Positions 34,730 through 43,762 are shown, counted from the stretch's first letter. The stretch: 64,000 nucleotides of DNA from JANMOK01 sp031415055 (GCA_031415055.1 JANOQZ010000004.1:1-64000), one strand, 5' to 3'. Program-made: numbers and translations. Notes: generated from the sequence alone by a model not told the origin.

Positions 34730-35712
34730 GGACGTGCCGCTGCGAGGTTGGTCAAGCCGTGCTGACGAACAGTTCGGTCGATAAGCAGGGCGATGAGTAT
34801 CACGGCACCATAGATCGCGCTTTGCGTTGTGCCGGGGATGCCAAGCAACGGCAGGGCGGCCGCTACGCAGCCAAGCAGTAGCACGCCCAATACGGTACCA
34901 AGCACCGTGCCCACTCCACCATTGATCGAGACACCGCCGATGACCACGGCGGCGATCACCTGAAATTCAAAGCCATTGCCGGTGTTGGACGGATTAACAA
35001 ATCCCCAACGGCTGGCGTAAAGTATGCCCGCCAGACCCGAAAGAGCGCCGGAAATGGCAAAGACAAGCAACGTTACCTTGGTCACCGCAATTCCGCGCAA
35101 CGGTGCAGCCGTGGGATTGGAGCCGATTGCATAGATTTGACGTCCAACGCGGGTGTGCATAACGAACAGATAGGTCAGCAGGGCAATGCCAAAGCTGATG
35201 AAAATGATCCAAGGAATGCCGAATATTGGCGAAGTTTGTGACATCGCCTTGAGGTCGGAGGGCACATATTGGCGGTCGATTTGTTTGGCATTTGAAACGA
35301 TATATGTCAGGCCGCGGTACAAGTTGAGCGTGCCCAGCGTGACAATGATGGCGGGCAGTTTGAAAAGTGTGACAAGCAGGCCGTTAAACAGTCCAAGCGC
35401 TGCACCGATGCCGATGGCGACAATGAATCCGATTGGCCACCATATATCCGGATAGTATTTGAACATCATGCCCACGACCATCGCCGAGAAGCCGAGCATC
35501 GAGCCAATGGATAAGTCGACATGGCGGGCGATGATTACCAGCATCTGGCCCATCGCACCAATCAGGATCAGTGGTACAAGCAGCAGGATTATGCGCAACT
35601 CGCCCAAGGTCAGAAATTGCGGCTTGGCAATGCCAACGGCCAAGCAGAACAGCACGATCATCACCAGAATACCGGCTTCGCGTCGCAGAAAGATATTTCG
35701 CAGCACGGTCAT
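34726..35712 (-). CDS. Ribose/rhamnose-type ABC permease (second)
   Basis: 328 residues, BPD_transp_2 family, with VIIARHVDLSIGSMLGFSAM and VIGGVSINGGVGTVLGTVLG. The two permeases are distinct and presumably form a heterodimer, as RhaP/RhaQ do. Overlaps the ATPase gene by 4 bases upstream. Confidence 0.9.
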   Translation of the reverse strand: MTVLRNIFLRREAGILVMIVLFCLAVGIAKPQFLTLGELRIILLLVPLILIGAMGQMLVIIARHVDLSIGSMLGFSAMVVGMMFKYYPDIWWPIGFIVAIGIGAALGLFNGLLVTLFKLPAIIVTLGTLNLYRGLTYIVSNAKQIDRQYVPSDLKAMSQTSPIFGIPWIIFISFGIALLTYLFVMHTRVGRQIYAIGSNPTAAPLRGIAVTKVTLLVFAISGALSGLAGILYASRWGFVNPSNTGNGFEFQVIAAVVIGGVSINGGVGTVLGTVLGVLLLGCVAAALPLLGIPGTTQSAIYGAVILIALLIDRTVRQHGLTNLAAARP

Positions 35713-37247
35713 GCGGCCACCACTTGGCGAGGCGCGGAAACCGGAACGGCGGCCTTCATGATCAACTCCTGTGTCGCCTCAGCGCGACTGAAGTTGGCGG
35801 TTAGGCGGCCTTCGGACATTACAAGCACGCGGTCACACAACGCTAGGAGTTCGGGCAATTCGGATGAAATCAGCAGGATTGCACGGCCATTCGCCGCCAG
35901 TTCACCGATCATGTCATAAAATTCGGCTTTGACGCCAATGTCGATGCCGCGCGTTGGCTCGTCGAGAATTAGGACACTCGGCTCGGTCAAAAGCCAGCGT
36001 GCGAGAATGGATTTTTGCTGGTTTCCGCCTGACAATTCGCCGATTGGTTGGCGAAGTGAGGCAAGCCGAATCCGCAGCGACCGGATCATTTCGCTTGCCA
36101 GCGCTTTTTCAAGCGACCGCCGTATCACGCCCTTGGGGGCGATGCGTTTGGGAACTGCGGCAGTGATATTCTGTTCCACGGAAAGTGACCTGAATATCCC
36201 GGCAACCGCGCGGTCCTCAGGCACGAAAGCAAGGCCAAGCGCTATAGCATCGGCGGGTTCGCTGATCACCGCTGGCTTTCCGGCAACCCTTATCGTTCCC
36301 GAGGCGGCGGGTGCGACGCCAAAAAGGGCACGCGCGACATCGGTGCGCCCGGCGCCGACAAGGCCGCCAAGGCCAACAATTTCACCCTTGCGCACTTCGA
36401 AGCTGATATTGCTAAAAATGCCGGGCAGGGACAGGTTTTCGACCGAGAGCGCCACTTCGCCGATCGTCGTCCCAAGCTTGTGCATGTATTCTTTTAGCGG
36501 TCGGCCAATCATTAGGCGGATGATGTCGGCATCGGTCAATGCTCCGACTTCGGCTGTCTCAACCTTGGCACCGTCACGGAAAATGGTGACCCGGTCACAG
36601 ATCTGGCGCACTTCTTCCAGCCGGTGGCTGATGAAGATGATCGTGCGGCCCTCGTCGCGCAGACGCTGTGCGATGGCAAACAGCGTGGCTACTTCCTTTG
36701 GCGTAAGGGGTGCCGTCGGCTCGTCCATGATGATCAAGCGGCTGTCACTGGCCAAGGCGCGCGCGATTTCCACCATCTGCTGATCGGCGATCGACAGACC
36801 GCGCATCTGCCTTGTCACATCAATTTTGACCTCAAGCAAATCCATCAGGCGTTTGGCATCGCTTGTCATTTGTGCCCACGGCACTCGGCCCAAGGGTGCG
36901 CCGCTGGTGCGGCCGAGAACGAGATTCTCGGCGACTGACAAGTCAGGGAAAGAGATTGGTTCCTGATGAATCAGCGAAATCCCCTGCTGCTGCGCCACGA
37001 TCGGATTGGTGATTTCAACCGTTTCGCCATTGATTTTGATGGTGCCGCGCGAAGGTCGGTACACACCGGCCAAAATCTTGGCAAAGGTAGATTTGCCTGC
37101 CCCGTTTTCTCCGAGAAGTGCGTGGATTTCGCCTTTTTTCAAGTCGATATCCACATCACGGAGCACATCGATACCCGCGAATTCTTTGGATATTCCCCGG
37201 GTGGAGACCAGCGACGTTTTGGCATCATTTTGGTTGATAACGGTCAT
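35709..37247 (-). CDS. Double-domain sugar ABC ATPase (RbsA/RhaT type)
   Basis: 512 residues with two nucleotide-binding domains. The first has Walker A LGENGAGKST, the loop ISLIHQEP, signature LSIADQQMVEIARAL and Walker B LIIMDEPTA. The second has the degenerate Walker A GLVGAGRTD typical of RbsA-like proteins, the signature LSGGNQQKSILARWL and LILDEPTRGID. It drives the importer made of the two permeases and the binding protein. Start overlaps the aldo/keto reductase stop. Confidence 0.93.
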   Translation of the reverse strand: MTVINQNDAKTSLVSTRGISKEFAGIDVLRDVDIDLKKGEIHALLGENGAGKSTFAKILAGVYRPSRGTIKINGETVEITNPIVAQQQGISLIHQEPISFPDLSVAENLVLGRTSGAPLGRVPWAQMTSDAKRLMDLLEVKIDVTRQMRGLSIADQQMVEIARALASDSRLIIMDEPTAPLTPKEVATLFAIAQRLRDEGRTIIFISHRLEEVRQICDRVTIFRDGAKVETAEVGALTDADIIRLMIGRPLKEYMHKLGTTIGEVALSVENLSLPGIFSNISFEVRKGEIVGLGGLVGAGRTDVARALFGVAPAASGTIRVAGKPAVISEPADAIALGLAFVPEDRAVAGIFRSLSVEQNITAAVPKRIAPKGVIRRSLEKALASEMIRSLRIRLASLRQPIGELSGGNQQKSILARWLLTEPSVLILDEPTRGIDIGVKAEFYDMIGELAANGRAILLISSELPELLALCDRVLVMSEGRLTANFSRAEATQELIMKAAVPVSAPRQVVAA

Positions 37248-38290
37248 CGGCGAACAGTTCCCGCGCCATTTGGAACCGGTGCGTCGGAATCTATGAGGTT
37301 CAAAGTCTTCAGGTCTGACCAGAATGCGGCCGGGATTTTTTCGTGAAACGCGGCGAGGTTATCCGTAACCTCACTGGCGCAAGCAGCGCCGGGAATGATC
37401 GATACTACCGCCGGGTGCGCCAGCGGGAACCGCAACGCCGCCGCAGTCAGTTTTACGCCATGCGACTTGCAGACAGCTTCCAATCTGCGGACCTTTGCCT
37501 GAATTTCAGGCGACGCAACAGCATAGCCATACATGCCGGTCCCTTTTGATCCCGTCGCCAGAATGCCCGAAGCGAAAGGTGCGCCGATGACCACGCTGAT
37601 GCCGCGCTGGGCGCAGGCCGCCATGCCAGTATGCAGACTGCTCTGATCGAGCAGCGTATATGGCATCGCGACAATTGCAAAATCGACATCAAAACTGTTG
37701 ACCATCTGCGGTAGCGACTCGGCAATATTGATACCGACGCCGACAGCCTTGATTTGCCCCGATGCTTTAATTTCTGAGAGGGCCTGCATTCCACCCCGTT
37801 CGAAAGCGTTCAGATGGAACTCGGTCTTCTCGCCATGAACCAACGTGTCCAGATCATGGATGATCAGCGCGTCTACAGTGTCTAGGGCCAAGCGTTGCAA
37901 GCACTGCTCATATGATCGCATTATCCCGTCGTAGGAATAGTCGAAATTTACCTCAAAATTGAGGCCCCCCCTCCAAGGCGCACGGTCGAAGGTTCGCGGG
38001 TCGGCAGGGCGATTCAATGTCCGTCCCACCTTGGTCGTCACAACGAATTCGCCTCGAGGTTTTGTTCGTAGGAAGCCGCCGCAGCGATGCTCGGCCAGCC
38101 CGCGTCCATACCAAGGCGCGGTATCGAAAAACCGGACTCCGCCATTCCAAGCCGCCAGCATAGTGTCCCGTGCGACTTCCTCGTCCACAACCTTATAGAG
38201 TTCACCCAAATGCGCGGTGCCCAGTCCGAACACTGGCAGATCAAGTGCAGTTCTGCCAACCCGGCGATGGGTCGCGAGCGTGAGATTCAA
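37244..38290 (-). CDS. Aldo/keto reductase (aldose 1-dehydrogenase-like)
   Basis: 348 residues. Family features: FGLGTAHLGELY, the catalytic Asp and Tyr in FFDTAPWYGRGLAE, Lys in VVTTKVGR and His in LIIHDLD. This set resembles the group containing L-fucose / D-threo-aldose 1-dehydrogenases. As first gene of the rhamnose-type operon it could oxidise L-rhamnose to the lactone. The promoter region at 38291-38453 is shared with the divergent dehydratase gene. Confidence 0.85.
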   Translation of the reverse strand: MNLTLATHRRVGRTALDLPVFGLGTAHLGELYKVVDEEVARDTMLAAWNGGVRFFDTAPWYGRGLAEHRCGGFLRTKPRGEFVVTTKVGRTLNRPADPRTFDRAPWRGGLNFEVNFDYSYDGIMRSYEQCLQRLALDTVDALIIHDLDTLVHGEKTEFHLNAFERGGMQALSEIKASGQIKAVGVGINIAESLPQMVNSFDVDFAIVAMPYTLLDQSSLHTGMAACAQRGISVVIGAPFASGILATGSKGTGMYGYAVASPEIQAKVRRLEAVCKSHGVKLTAAALRFPLAHPAVVSIIPGAACASEVTDNLAAFHEKIPAAFWSDLKTLNLIDSDAPVPNGAGTVRR

Positions 38291-38352
38291 GGCGTCTCTC
38301 CCAGATACTCCCCGGGGCGGCTTCTTCTGCCGCTCTTTTCATATTGTGTAAC

Positions 38353-38378
38353 TTGTCAGACAAAAATTAGTTGGACAA
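38353..38378. promoter_or_regulatory. Tandem operator candidate for the FadR-type regulator
   Basis: TTGTCAGACAA (38353-38363) is a perfect 11-bp palindrome. A degenerate copy TAGTTGGACAA (38368-38378, two mismatches) follows 15 bases downstream. The FCD/FadR-type GntR regulators commonly bind such TTGTCnGACAA sequences. It lies in the divergent promoter between the aldo/keto reductase and the dehydratase, and a FadR-type regulator is encoded at 40530. Confidence 0.55.
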
Positions 38379-38453
38379 GTCCCTTTCTTCGCGTCAAACC
38401 TGCAGGGCACGCAAATCCGCAATAACTTGGGTTTCAGCGAAAGGAAGAACGCT

Positions 38454-39629
38454 GTGCCAAAAATAGTTGATGTCCGCACGACAATCTGGGAATGGATAGG
38501 TCCGGTGGCACCGATGCCACCTCACTTTTGCACGACGGCAAGTGACCTTGTCTCGGATATTACCGGCTCCATAGCCGGCTTTCGGTTTCTGGGCTGGCTG
38601 ATTGTTGAAATCGAGTGTGACGACGGGACCGTCGGAATCGGCAACGCCGCCTTGGCGCCGCATGCCACAAAGGTGACGATAGACACCTATCTCAAACCAT
38701 TGCTGATCGGCCTTGACCCACTTGATAGCGAATACATCTGGCAATCGATGTATCGTCGAACTTTGCCATTTGGTCGCAAAGGCATTGGCATGACCGCAAT
38801 CAGCGCGATTGATTTGGCGGTGTGGGATGCGAAGGGCAAGATACTGAATCAGCCTGTGTTTCGGCTGTTGGGGGGCAGGACCAAGCCGAAAATTCCGGTC
38901 TATGCCAGCCGCCTTTATAGCCAACCTTTGGACACATTGTTCAGCGAGGCAAAGGCTTACGCCGATCAGGGCTTTCTCGCCGTCAAACTGAGGTTTGGCT
39001 GGGGGCCGAAGGACGGTTATTCGGGCATGGCAAAAAACGTTGATCTTGTGCGAACAGCGCGTGAAGCGATTGGACCAAACGTTGATCTGATGGCCGATTG
39101 TTATATGGGCTGGAACCTCGAGTATTCTCGGCGAATGTTGAAAATGCTGCAACCGTTCAACCTGCGTTGGGTCGAAGAGCCGGTCGTTGCCGATGATCTG
39201 GCGGGTTACGCCGAATTGAGGGCACTAAACCTTGTGGCGATTTCCGGAGGGGAACACGAGTACACATTGGCCGGGTTTCGGCAGGCGTTGGATATGAAAG
39301 CGTTCGACATCGTTCAGTTTGACGTTAACCGGGTCGGCGGTATTACCGCTGCCAAGAAGATTGCCGACTTGTGCGAGGCCCATGACATCACGGTCATTCC
39401 GCATGCGGGGCAAATGCACAATTACCACCTTTCGATGTCGAGTTATGCTGCGCCAATTTCGGAATATTTTCCTAAAGTGCCAGTTGAGGTCGGGAACGAA
39501 CTATTCTGGTACATTTTCGACGGCGAGCCGGTCGCGAAAGATGGGTTCATCAATCTCGCCGATGACAAGCCTGGTTTCGGTTTGACCCTGCAAGTGCCGG
39601 ATCCCAAAAACTTCAAACTGACACACTGA
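38454..39629 (+). CDS. Enolase-superfamily sugar-acid dehydratase (rhamnonate dehydratase-like)
   Basis: 391 residues from GTG 38454, with GAAAGGAAG six to seven bases upstream. Mandelate-racemase-type N-terminal lid (GWLIVEIECDDGTVGIG) and barrel: KLRFGWGPKDG, the metal ligands Asp in LMADCYM, Glu in WVEEPVV and Glu in SGGEHEYT, then the catalytic His region in VIPHAGQMHNYHL. It is a diverged paralogue of the rhmD product encoded at 41603, and both share the GEHEY motif. It probably dehydrates a 6-deoxy-aldonate; which epimer is unclear. Confidence 0.87.
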   Translation: MPKIVDVRTTIWEWIGPVAPMPPHFCTTASDLVSDITGSIAGFRFLGWLIVEIECDDGTVGIGNAALAPHATKVTIDTYLKPLLIGLDPLDSEYIWQSMYRRTLPFGRKGIGMTAISAIDLAVWDAKGKILNQPVFRLLGGRTKPKIPVYASRLYSQPLDTLFSEAKAYADQGFLAVKLRFGWGPKDGYSGMAKNVDLVRTAREAIGPNVDLMADCYMGWNLEYSRRMLKMLQPFNLRWVEEPVVADDLAGYAELRALNLVAISGGEHEYTLAGFRQALDMKAFDIVQFDVNRVGGITAAKKIADLCEAHDITVIPHAGQMHNYHLSMSSYAAPISEYFPKVPVEVGNELFWYIFDGEPVAKDGFINLADDKPGFGLTLQVPDPKNFKLTH

Positions 39630-39640
39630 GGAGGGCTCTG

Positions 39641-40516
39641 GTGCCAGATTTTCCAATCATCGACACGCATCTGCACCTCTGGGATCCAAACCGCCTGAAC
39701 TATTCCTGGATCAAGGGAAACCCGCTGTTCGAGCGCGCTTATCATATCGAAGACTATGCCCGGGATTTGGTTACCCTCGAGGTTGAAGCGATGGTTTTCC
39801 TCGAATGTTATGCCGATTTCACTGCGGATCACGGGCAATATCTTGAAGAAGTTGAATTTGTCGAGGACGAAGCCCGACGCGACCCGAGGATCAAAGCTAT
39901 TGTTCCAATGGCCCCGTTGGAAAAAGGCCCGAAGTGCGAACCGATCCTTGTCGAAATGGCCGAAAAACATCCGATGGTGAAAGGCATTCGGCGTATTGTC
40001 GAGTTTGATGCCGATCCGAGGAGCCTGACCCTGAGCGACGAATTTGTCGCCGGTGTCAATCTGCTGGAAAAGTTCGGCATGCACTTCGAGATCAACGTCA
40101 ACCATACTCAAATGGACATAGTGCGCGAATTCGTAAAGCGAGTTCCGAATGTGCCGATGATCCTAAACCATTGCGGCAAGCCGGGCATAGCCGAAGGTGC
40201 GTTGGAACAATACCGGGCCGATGTCAAAGAACTGGCGAAGCATCCGAATTTGTGGATCAAATTGTCCGACCTGCCGGTTGAGGCTGATCACAAATCTTGG
40301 GAAGAAGCCGACCTGCGCCCGTATATCGATGCGACCATGGAAACGTTTGGTCCTGAGCGAACCATCTATGCGGGCGACTATCCGGTTTGCCTGCAGGCGT
40401 CCACGCTTACCCGCTGGGTTGAGGTCTTGGACCGGGCGCTGGCCGGTCTTTCGGTCACGGATTTGCGCAAAATCTATCGGGACAACGCCAATCGGTTCTA
40501 TCGTCTTGGGCTCTGA
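39641..40516 (+). CDS. Amidohydrolase-2 family sugar lactonase-like protein
   Basis: 291 residues from GTG 39641 (GAGGAGGG upstream). COG3618-type: IIDTHLHLWDPNRLNYSW at the N-terminus with the metal-binding HLH, FLECYADF, GIRRIVEF, ILNHCGKPGI and YAGDYPVC with the catalytic Asp. Members include L-fuconolactonase and L-rhamnono-lactonase, which hydrolyse the lactone made by the aldose dehydrogenase. Twelve bases separate it from the preceding dehydratase, so they form one operon. Confidence 0.87.
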   Translation: MPDFPIIDTHLHLWDPNRLNYSWIKGNPLFERAYHIEDYARDLVTLEVEAMVFLECYADFTADHGQYLEEVEFVEDEARRDPRIKAIVPMAPLEKGPKCEPILVEMAEKHPMVKGIRRIVEFDADPRSLTLSDEFVAGVNLLEKFGMHFEINVNHTQMDIVREFVKRVPNVPMILNHCGKPGIAEGALEQYRADVKELAKHPNLWIKLSDLPVEADHKSWEEADLRPYIDATMETFGPERTIYAGDYPVCLQASTLTRWVEVLDRALAGLSVTDLRKIYRDNANRFYRLGL

Positions 40517-40529
40517 TCGTGGGAATGAA

Positions 40530-41354
40530 GTGAATAAATTTGTCGAGCAAACCGCGTCCATCCGAAATTTGGGCGATACCGCAAAGGTTGTGGACATTGG
40601 CCAACCCGTCCCAGCACGCAAGACCGATGCTGAACCGGATTTCGCTGGCGTGGTTTTGGATCGACGCCCGATCTCGGAGCAGGTGGCCAACCGGATCATG
40701 GCAATGATCAAAAGCGGCAATCTCAAATCCAACGACCGGTTACCGACCGAACAACAAATGGGCATCGCTTTTGGCATCAGCCGACCGCCACTGCGGGAGG
40801 CATTGAAAGCTTTGACCTTGATGGGTGTGCTCGAAAGCCGCCAGGGTGGTCGCTATACGGTGACCGATCTGTCGCCAAGCAGGCTGGTCGCACCGTTCAA
40901 CGTTATGCTGTCGATGGCTGATTATGACGTGAACGAGCATTTCGAAGCACGAGCAGTCGTCGATCTGGAGTTGGTCCGGCGCTGCACCGAAAGGGCTAGT
41001 AAGGAACAGCGGCAGCGCATCTGGAAACTCGCCGCCGATGGCCGTGCGTTCCTCCACGACCCGGTAGCGTTCCGCTTGCTGGATATCGAGTTCCATCAGG
41101 CGCTGAACAATGCCGCTGGAAACCGCCTGCTGAGTGCGCTTGCGCAGGGGCTGTACGACGTCGGTCTGGAAGTCAGGCGGGTTGCCAGCACGGTTCCCGG
41201 GGTCATCAAGAAAAGCGTTGCCCAGCATTGCAAAGTGGCCGAGGCAGTGCTGATCGGCGACGTAAACTTGGCCGTGTCCGCATATCGCCTGCACTTGGAG
41301 CATGTGCGGGACACTACGATCCAATCGATGACAAATATTCTGAACGATCAGTAG
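40530..41354 (+). CDS. FadR-subfamily GntR regulator
   Basis: 274 residues from GTG 40530. A long N-terminal extension (about 40 residues) precedes the winged helix (ISEQVANRIMAMIKSGNLKS, then RLPTEQQMGIAFGISRPPLR), followed by an all-helical FCD domain (about 130-260) with the metal-binding type residues in LDIEFHQALNNAAGN and QHCKVAEAV. It likely represses the two divergent rhamnose operons through the TTGTC-A-GACAA site at 38353 and responds to a sugar acid. The longer frame upstream overlaps the lactonase gene and is rejected. Confidence 0.87.
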   Translation: MNKFVEQTASIRNLGDTAKVVDIGQPVPARKTDAEPDFAGVVLDRRPISEQVANRIMAMIKSGNLKSNDRLPTEQQMGIAFGISRPPLREALKALTLMGVLESRQGGRYTVTDLSPSRLVAPFNVMLSMADYDVNEHFEARAVVDLELVRRCTERASKEQRQRIWKLAADGRAFLHDPVAFRLLDIEFHQALNNAAGNRLLSALAQGLYDVGLEVRRVASTVPGVIKKSVAQHCKVAEAVLIGDVNLAVSAYRLHLEHVRDTTIQSMTNILNDQ

Positions 41355-41360
41355 GTCACT

Positions 41361-41606
41361 ATGCCCGAACAGATAGCTTTCCGTATGAACCTGAGACTAC
41401 GTCAAGCCGTCGAAAATGAGAAACCTCACGACGAAATATTGCCGAAGCTTGCGCAGGTGGTTTGCGACGCCAGTGTGCCGAACTTTTCAATCAGGCTCGA
41501 TCCCGAAAGCAGCGACCCGTTCGGAATACTGACCCGTAGAGATGGTCACACCATAGATGCCTTCCCAGTTCCAGTGCGGCCGAAGCGGGCGTTTCGCTTA
41601 TCATGA
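41361..41606 (+). pseudogene. rhaM: L-rhamnose mutarotase with internal deletion
   Basis: 81 residues, against about 104-110 for RhaM. The first 65 align by eye: MPEQIAFRMNLRLRQ, HDEILPKL, FSIRLDPES, DPFGILTRRDGHTIDA. Then the block carrying the two catalytic tryptophans (usual WW pair) and NPDNSP is gone, and the end RPKRAFRLS matches the normal C-terminus, so about 25 codons were lost in frame. The catalytic Tyr before His23 is Asn19, while His23 remains. It is unlikely to be active. The stop overlaps the rhmD start, so reading through still couples translation. Confidence 0.75.
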
Positions 41607-42784
41607 AGAATTCCTTCAAGATCACCGTAGTGCGGGTTCATGTTGTCTCCCGAGAAACTGGGGGTGGGGATTATTTCCAGAATGCTGGCGAAACGCATTG
41701 GCTAGTTGACAGCCTTATCTCGAATCCGATGTCGGGATATGAAAAATACCGGCAAAGCAGGTCAAGTTGGGGCATCGGCGTGTTGGGATCGCTGGTTGTA
41801 GAAATTGAAACGGAGACTGGAATTGTTGGGGTCGCAACCGGAACTGGTGGCGTTCCGGCAGCTTGGTTAATCAAGAACCACTTTGCGCGGTTCATCGTTG
41901 GCACGGACGCACGCAACTTAAACCTCATTTGGGACCAATTGTACCGTTCGTCGCTGCCGTATGGCCGTAAAGGCCTGCCGATGATGGCGATCAGTGCTGT
42001 TGACTTGGCACTTTGGGATTTGGTTGGAAAGGTAAGGCAGGAACCGGTTTACAACCTGATCGGCGGACTGAGCCGGAATGAAATCAGTTTCTATTGCACC
42101 GGCCCAATGCCGCAAGCAATCAAGGAGCTTGGGTTCTGGGGTGCCAAAGTGCCCCTGCCGCACAGCCATTTCGAAGGCGAAGAAGGTCTTCGCAAGAACC
42201 TCGCATACCTTACGTCGTGCCGGGAAGTGTTGGGTTCGGATTATCCTTTGATGGTTGATTGCTACATGTCGCTGACGGTACCCTATGCGGTCCGTTTGGC
42301 GGAAGCATGCAAACATCTGGACATCTACTGGTGGGAAGAAGTGCTTTCGCCTGACGATGTAGAGGGATACCGCCTGTTGAAACAGGCGCATCCGACGTTG
42401 AAATGGACAACCGGCGAGCACGAATATTCGCGCTATGGTTTTCGGCGTCTAATCGAGGAACGCATGCTCGACATAATCCAGCCAGACGTCATGTGGGTCG
42501 GTGGGCTGACAGAATTATTGCGAATTGCTGCGCATGCGGCCGCCTATGACATTCCGGTAGTGCCGCATGGCAGCGGGCCGTATTCGTATCACTTCATCGC
42601 CAGCCAAACTGGAGCGGCATTCTGCGAATACGTTGCGGCAAGTGCGGATGGGCTTTCGATCCAGCCGGTTTTCGGCAGCATGTTCTCGGGCGAAACCATT
42701 CCGATCAATGGCAGTCTCATAGTCTCTGAAGCGCCCGGTTTTGGTATGGAAATCGCCAACCGATCTGTGCTTGTGGCCTTTTGA
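41603..42784 (+). CDS. rhmD: L-rhamnonate dehydratase
   Basis: 393 residues. Close in pattern to E. coli RhmD: GGGDYFQNAGETHWLVD, NPMSGYEKYRQSR, WGIGVLGSLVVEIE, then metal ligands Asp in LMVDCYMSL, Glu in WWEEVLSP and Glu in TTGEHEYSRYGF, and VVPHGSGPYSYHF with the catalytic His. It removes water from L-rhamnonate to give 2-keto-3-deoxy-L-rhamnonate in the non-phosphorylating pathway. It is translationally coupled to the broken rhaM. Confidence 0.9.
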   Translation: MKNSFKITVVRVHVVSRETGGGDYFQNAGETHWLVDSLISNPMSGYEKYRQSRSSWGIGVLGSLVVEIETETGIVGVATGTGGVPAAWLIKNHFARFIVGTDARNLNLIWDQLYRSSLPYGRKGLPMMAISAVDLALWDLVGKVRQEPVYNLIGGLSRNEISFYCTGPMPQAIKELGFWGAKVPLPHSHFEGEEGLRKNLAYLTSCREVLGSDYPLMVDCYMSLTVPYAVRLAEACKHLDIYWWEEVLSPDDVEGYRLLKQAHPTLKWTTGEHEYSRYGFRRLIEERMLDIIQPDVMWVGGLTELLRIAAHAAAYDIPVVPHGSGPYSYHFIASQTGAAFCEYVAASADGLSIQPVFGSMFSGETIPINGSLIVSEAPGFGMEIANRSVLVAF

Positions 42785-42793
42785 TCGGAGGGT

Positions 42794-43201
42794 TTAAGCG
42801 CCGCCAAAGTCGCGCTCTACCAGTGGGGAACCCGCAAGACGAGCGTGTTGCCATTCGCGCAGGTCGCTGCACAGGCCCGCTTCATTGAAGGTCAGCAGCA
42901 TGACGCCGTCACCTTCCATGCGCTGAGAACTTGCCTTTCGCGTTGTGAAAGCGCGCCAAAAGGCGATTGCCCGGTTGCCGGCCAGCAACTCCACCATCTC
43001 GAACACCATGTCATTGCCTTGTTGCTCTTGCGCCAGATTGAACCAGAACAGTTCGAACGTGTTGTAGGGGATTGGAACCGAAAAGGGCGTGTCGCGGTAT
43101 TCGCTGCCAGCAGCAAAGAGCGAGGCGAAAAGTTTGGGGTCTTGTGTATGCCAAGCGGATTTGAAGGCGTTCAGCCAAGCGTGGATGTCTCGTTCGGTCA
43201 T
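42794..43201 (-). CDS. NTF2-like (SnoaL-type) small protein
   Basis: 135 residues. Pattern: AWLNAFKSAWHTQDPKLFAS, YRDTPFS, FELFWFNLAQEQQGNDMVFE, GNRAIAFWRAFTT and a C-terminal DLREWQHARL, typical of NTF2-like proteins. Function unknown. It converges with rhmD with nine bases between the stops. A 7-bp inverted repeat at 43219-43249 lies just upstream of its start. Confidence 0.75.
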   Translation of the reverse strand: MTERDIHAWLNAFKSAWHTQDPKLFASLFAAGSEYRDTPFSVPIPYNTFELFWFNLAQEQQGNDMVFEMVELLAGNRAIAFWRAFTTRKASSQRMEGDGVMLLTFNEAGLCSDLREWQHARLAGSPLVERDFGGA

Positions 43202-43218
43202 CGCTCTCAGGTCCTAGG

Positions 43219-43249
43219 GCGCTAGAATAGTTTTGGATTGAACTAGCGC
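43219..43249. repeat. Inverted repeat upstream of NTF2-like gene
   Basis: GCGCTAG (43219-43225) and CTAGCGC (43243-43249) flank a 17-base loop that itself contains AGTT/AACT. It lies 18 bases upstream of the minus-strand start codon and could be an operator. Confidence 0.35.
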
Positions 43250-43339
43250 ATATTTCGCAATCGCTCGGATGGATTTCGCAACCTGCGTGTTTTAGCGTGT
43301 CAGTCGGCGAAATGTGGGAGTTGGGATAGAAAGGTTGCG

Positions 43340-43762
43340 ATGAATGAACTGGATGAACTATGTCAGAATCTGCGGTTGCTTTCCAGCTATGAGCCGTCCA
43401 TCGCGGCATTGCGCCGGAAATTGTCGTTCAACTGACAGCAATTCAACAAGTATCTGGCTGGCGGCGTTTTCCCGTCGCGCCGCAATATGCGCAGAATCTG
43501 CGATCATTTTGGGATTACGGATTCAGAAATACTTCTGCCACACCACAATTTTTCACAACTTGTTTCACTGAAATCTTCGAAAGAGAAAGCCAAAGATAAT
43601 TCGCCGGAATGCAAGCCGCTGTATCGCCTGCCGGAGAATTCCCGTGCGGTGCCAGAGCGGTATATTGGTGTGTATTTTCTCTATTCACTGGCGTTCGTGC
43701 TGGAAAATCTGGCTTCCAGCAATAAACATGGAGATGGAATTATAGAGGCGTCGGCGGATTAG
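43340..43762 (+). pseudogene. XRE-type helix-turn-helix regulator interrupted by TGA
   Basis: One continuous frame from ATG 43340 encodes MNELDELCQNLRLL, then ALRRKLSFN, an in-frame TGA (43433-43435), and resumes QQFNKYLAGGVFPSRRNMRR and ICDHFGITDSEILLP, the recognition part of an XRE-like helix-turn-helix. A one-base change of CGA (Arg) to TGA explains the stop exactly at a position where Arg is usual (NRQQFNKYL). Downstream, HNFSQL and RYIGVYFLYS remain, but the frame ends at 43762 and looks shorter than its relatives. It is non-functional unless the stop is a sequencing error or is read through. Confidence 0.7.

Noticed and set aside
35929..36783. 284-codon open frame on the plus strand
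   Set aside because: Antisense to the RbsA-like ATPase; Ser/Arg-rich shadow without motifs.
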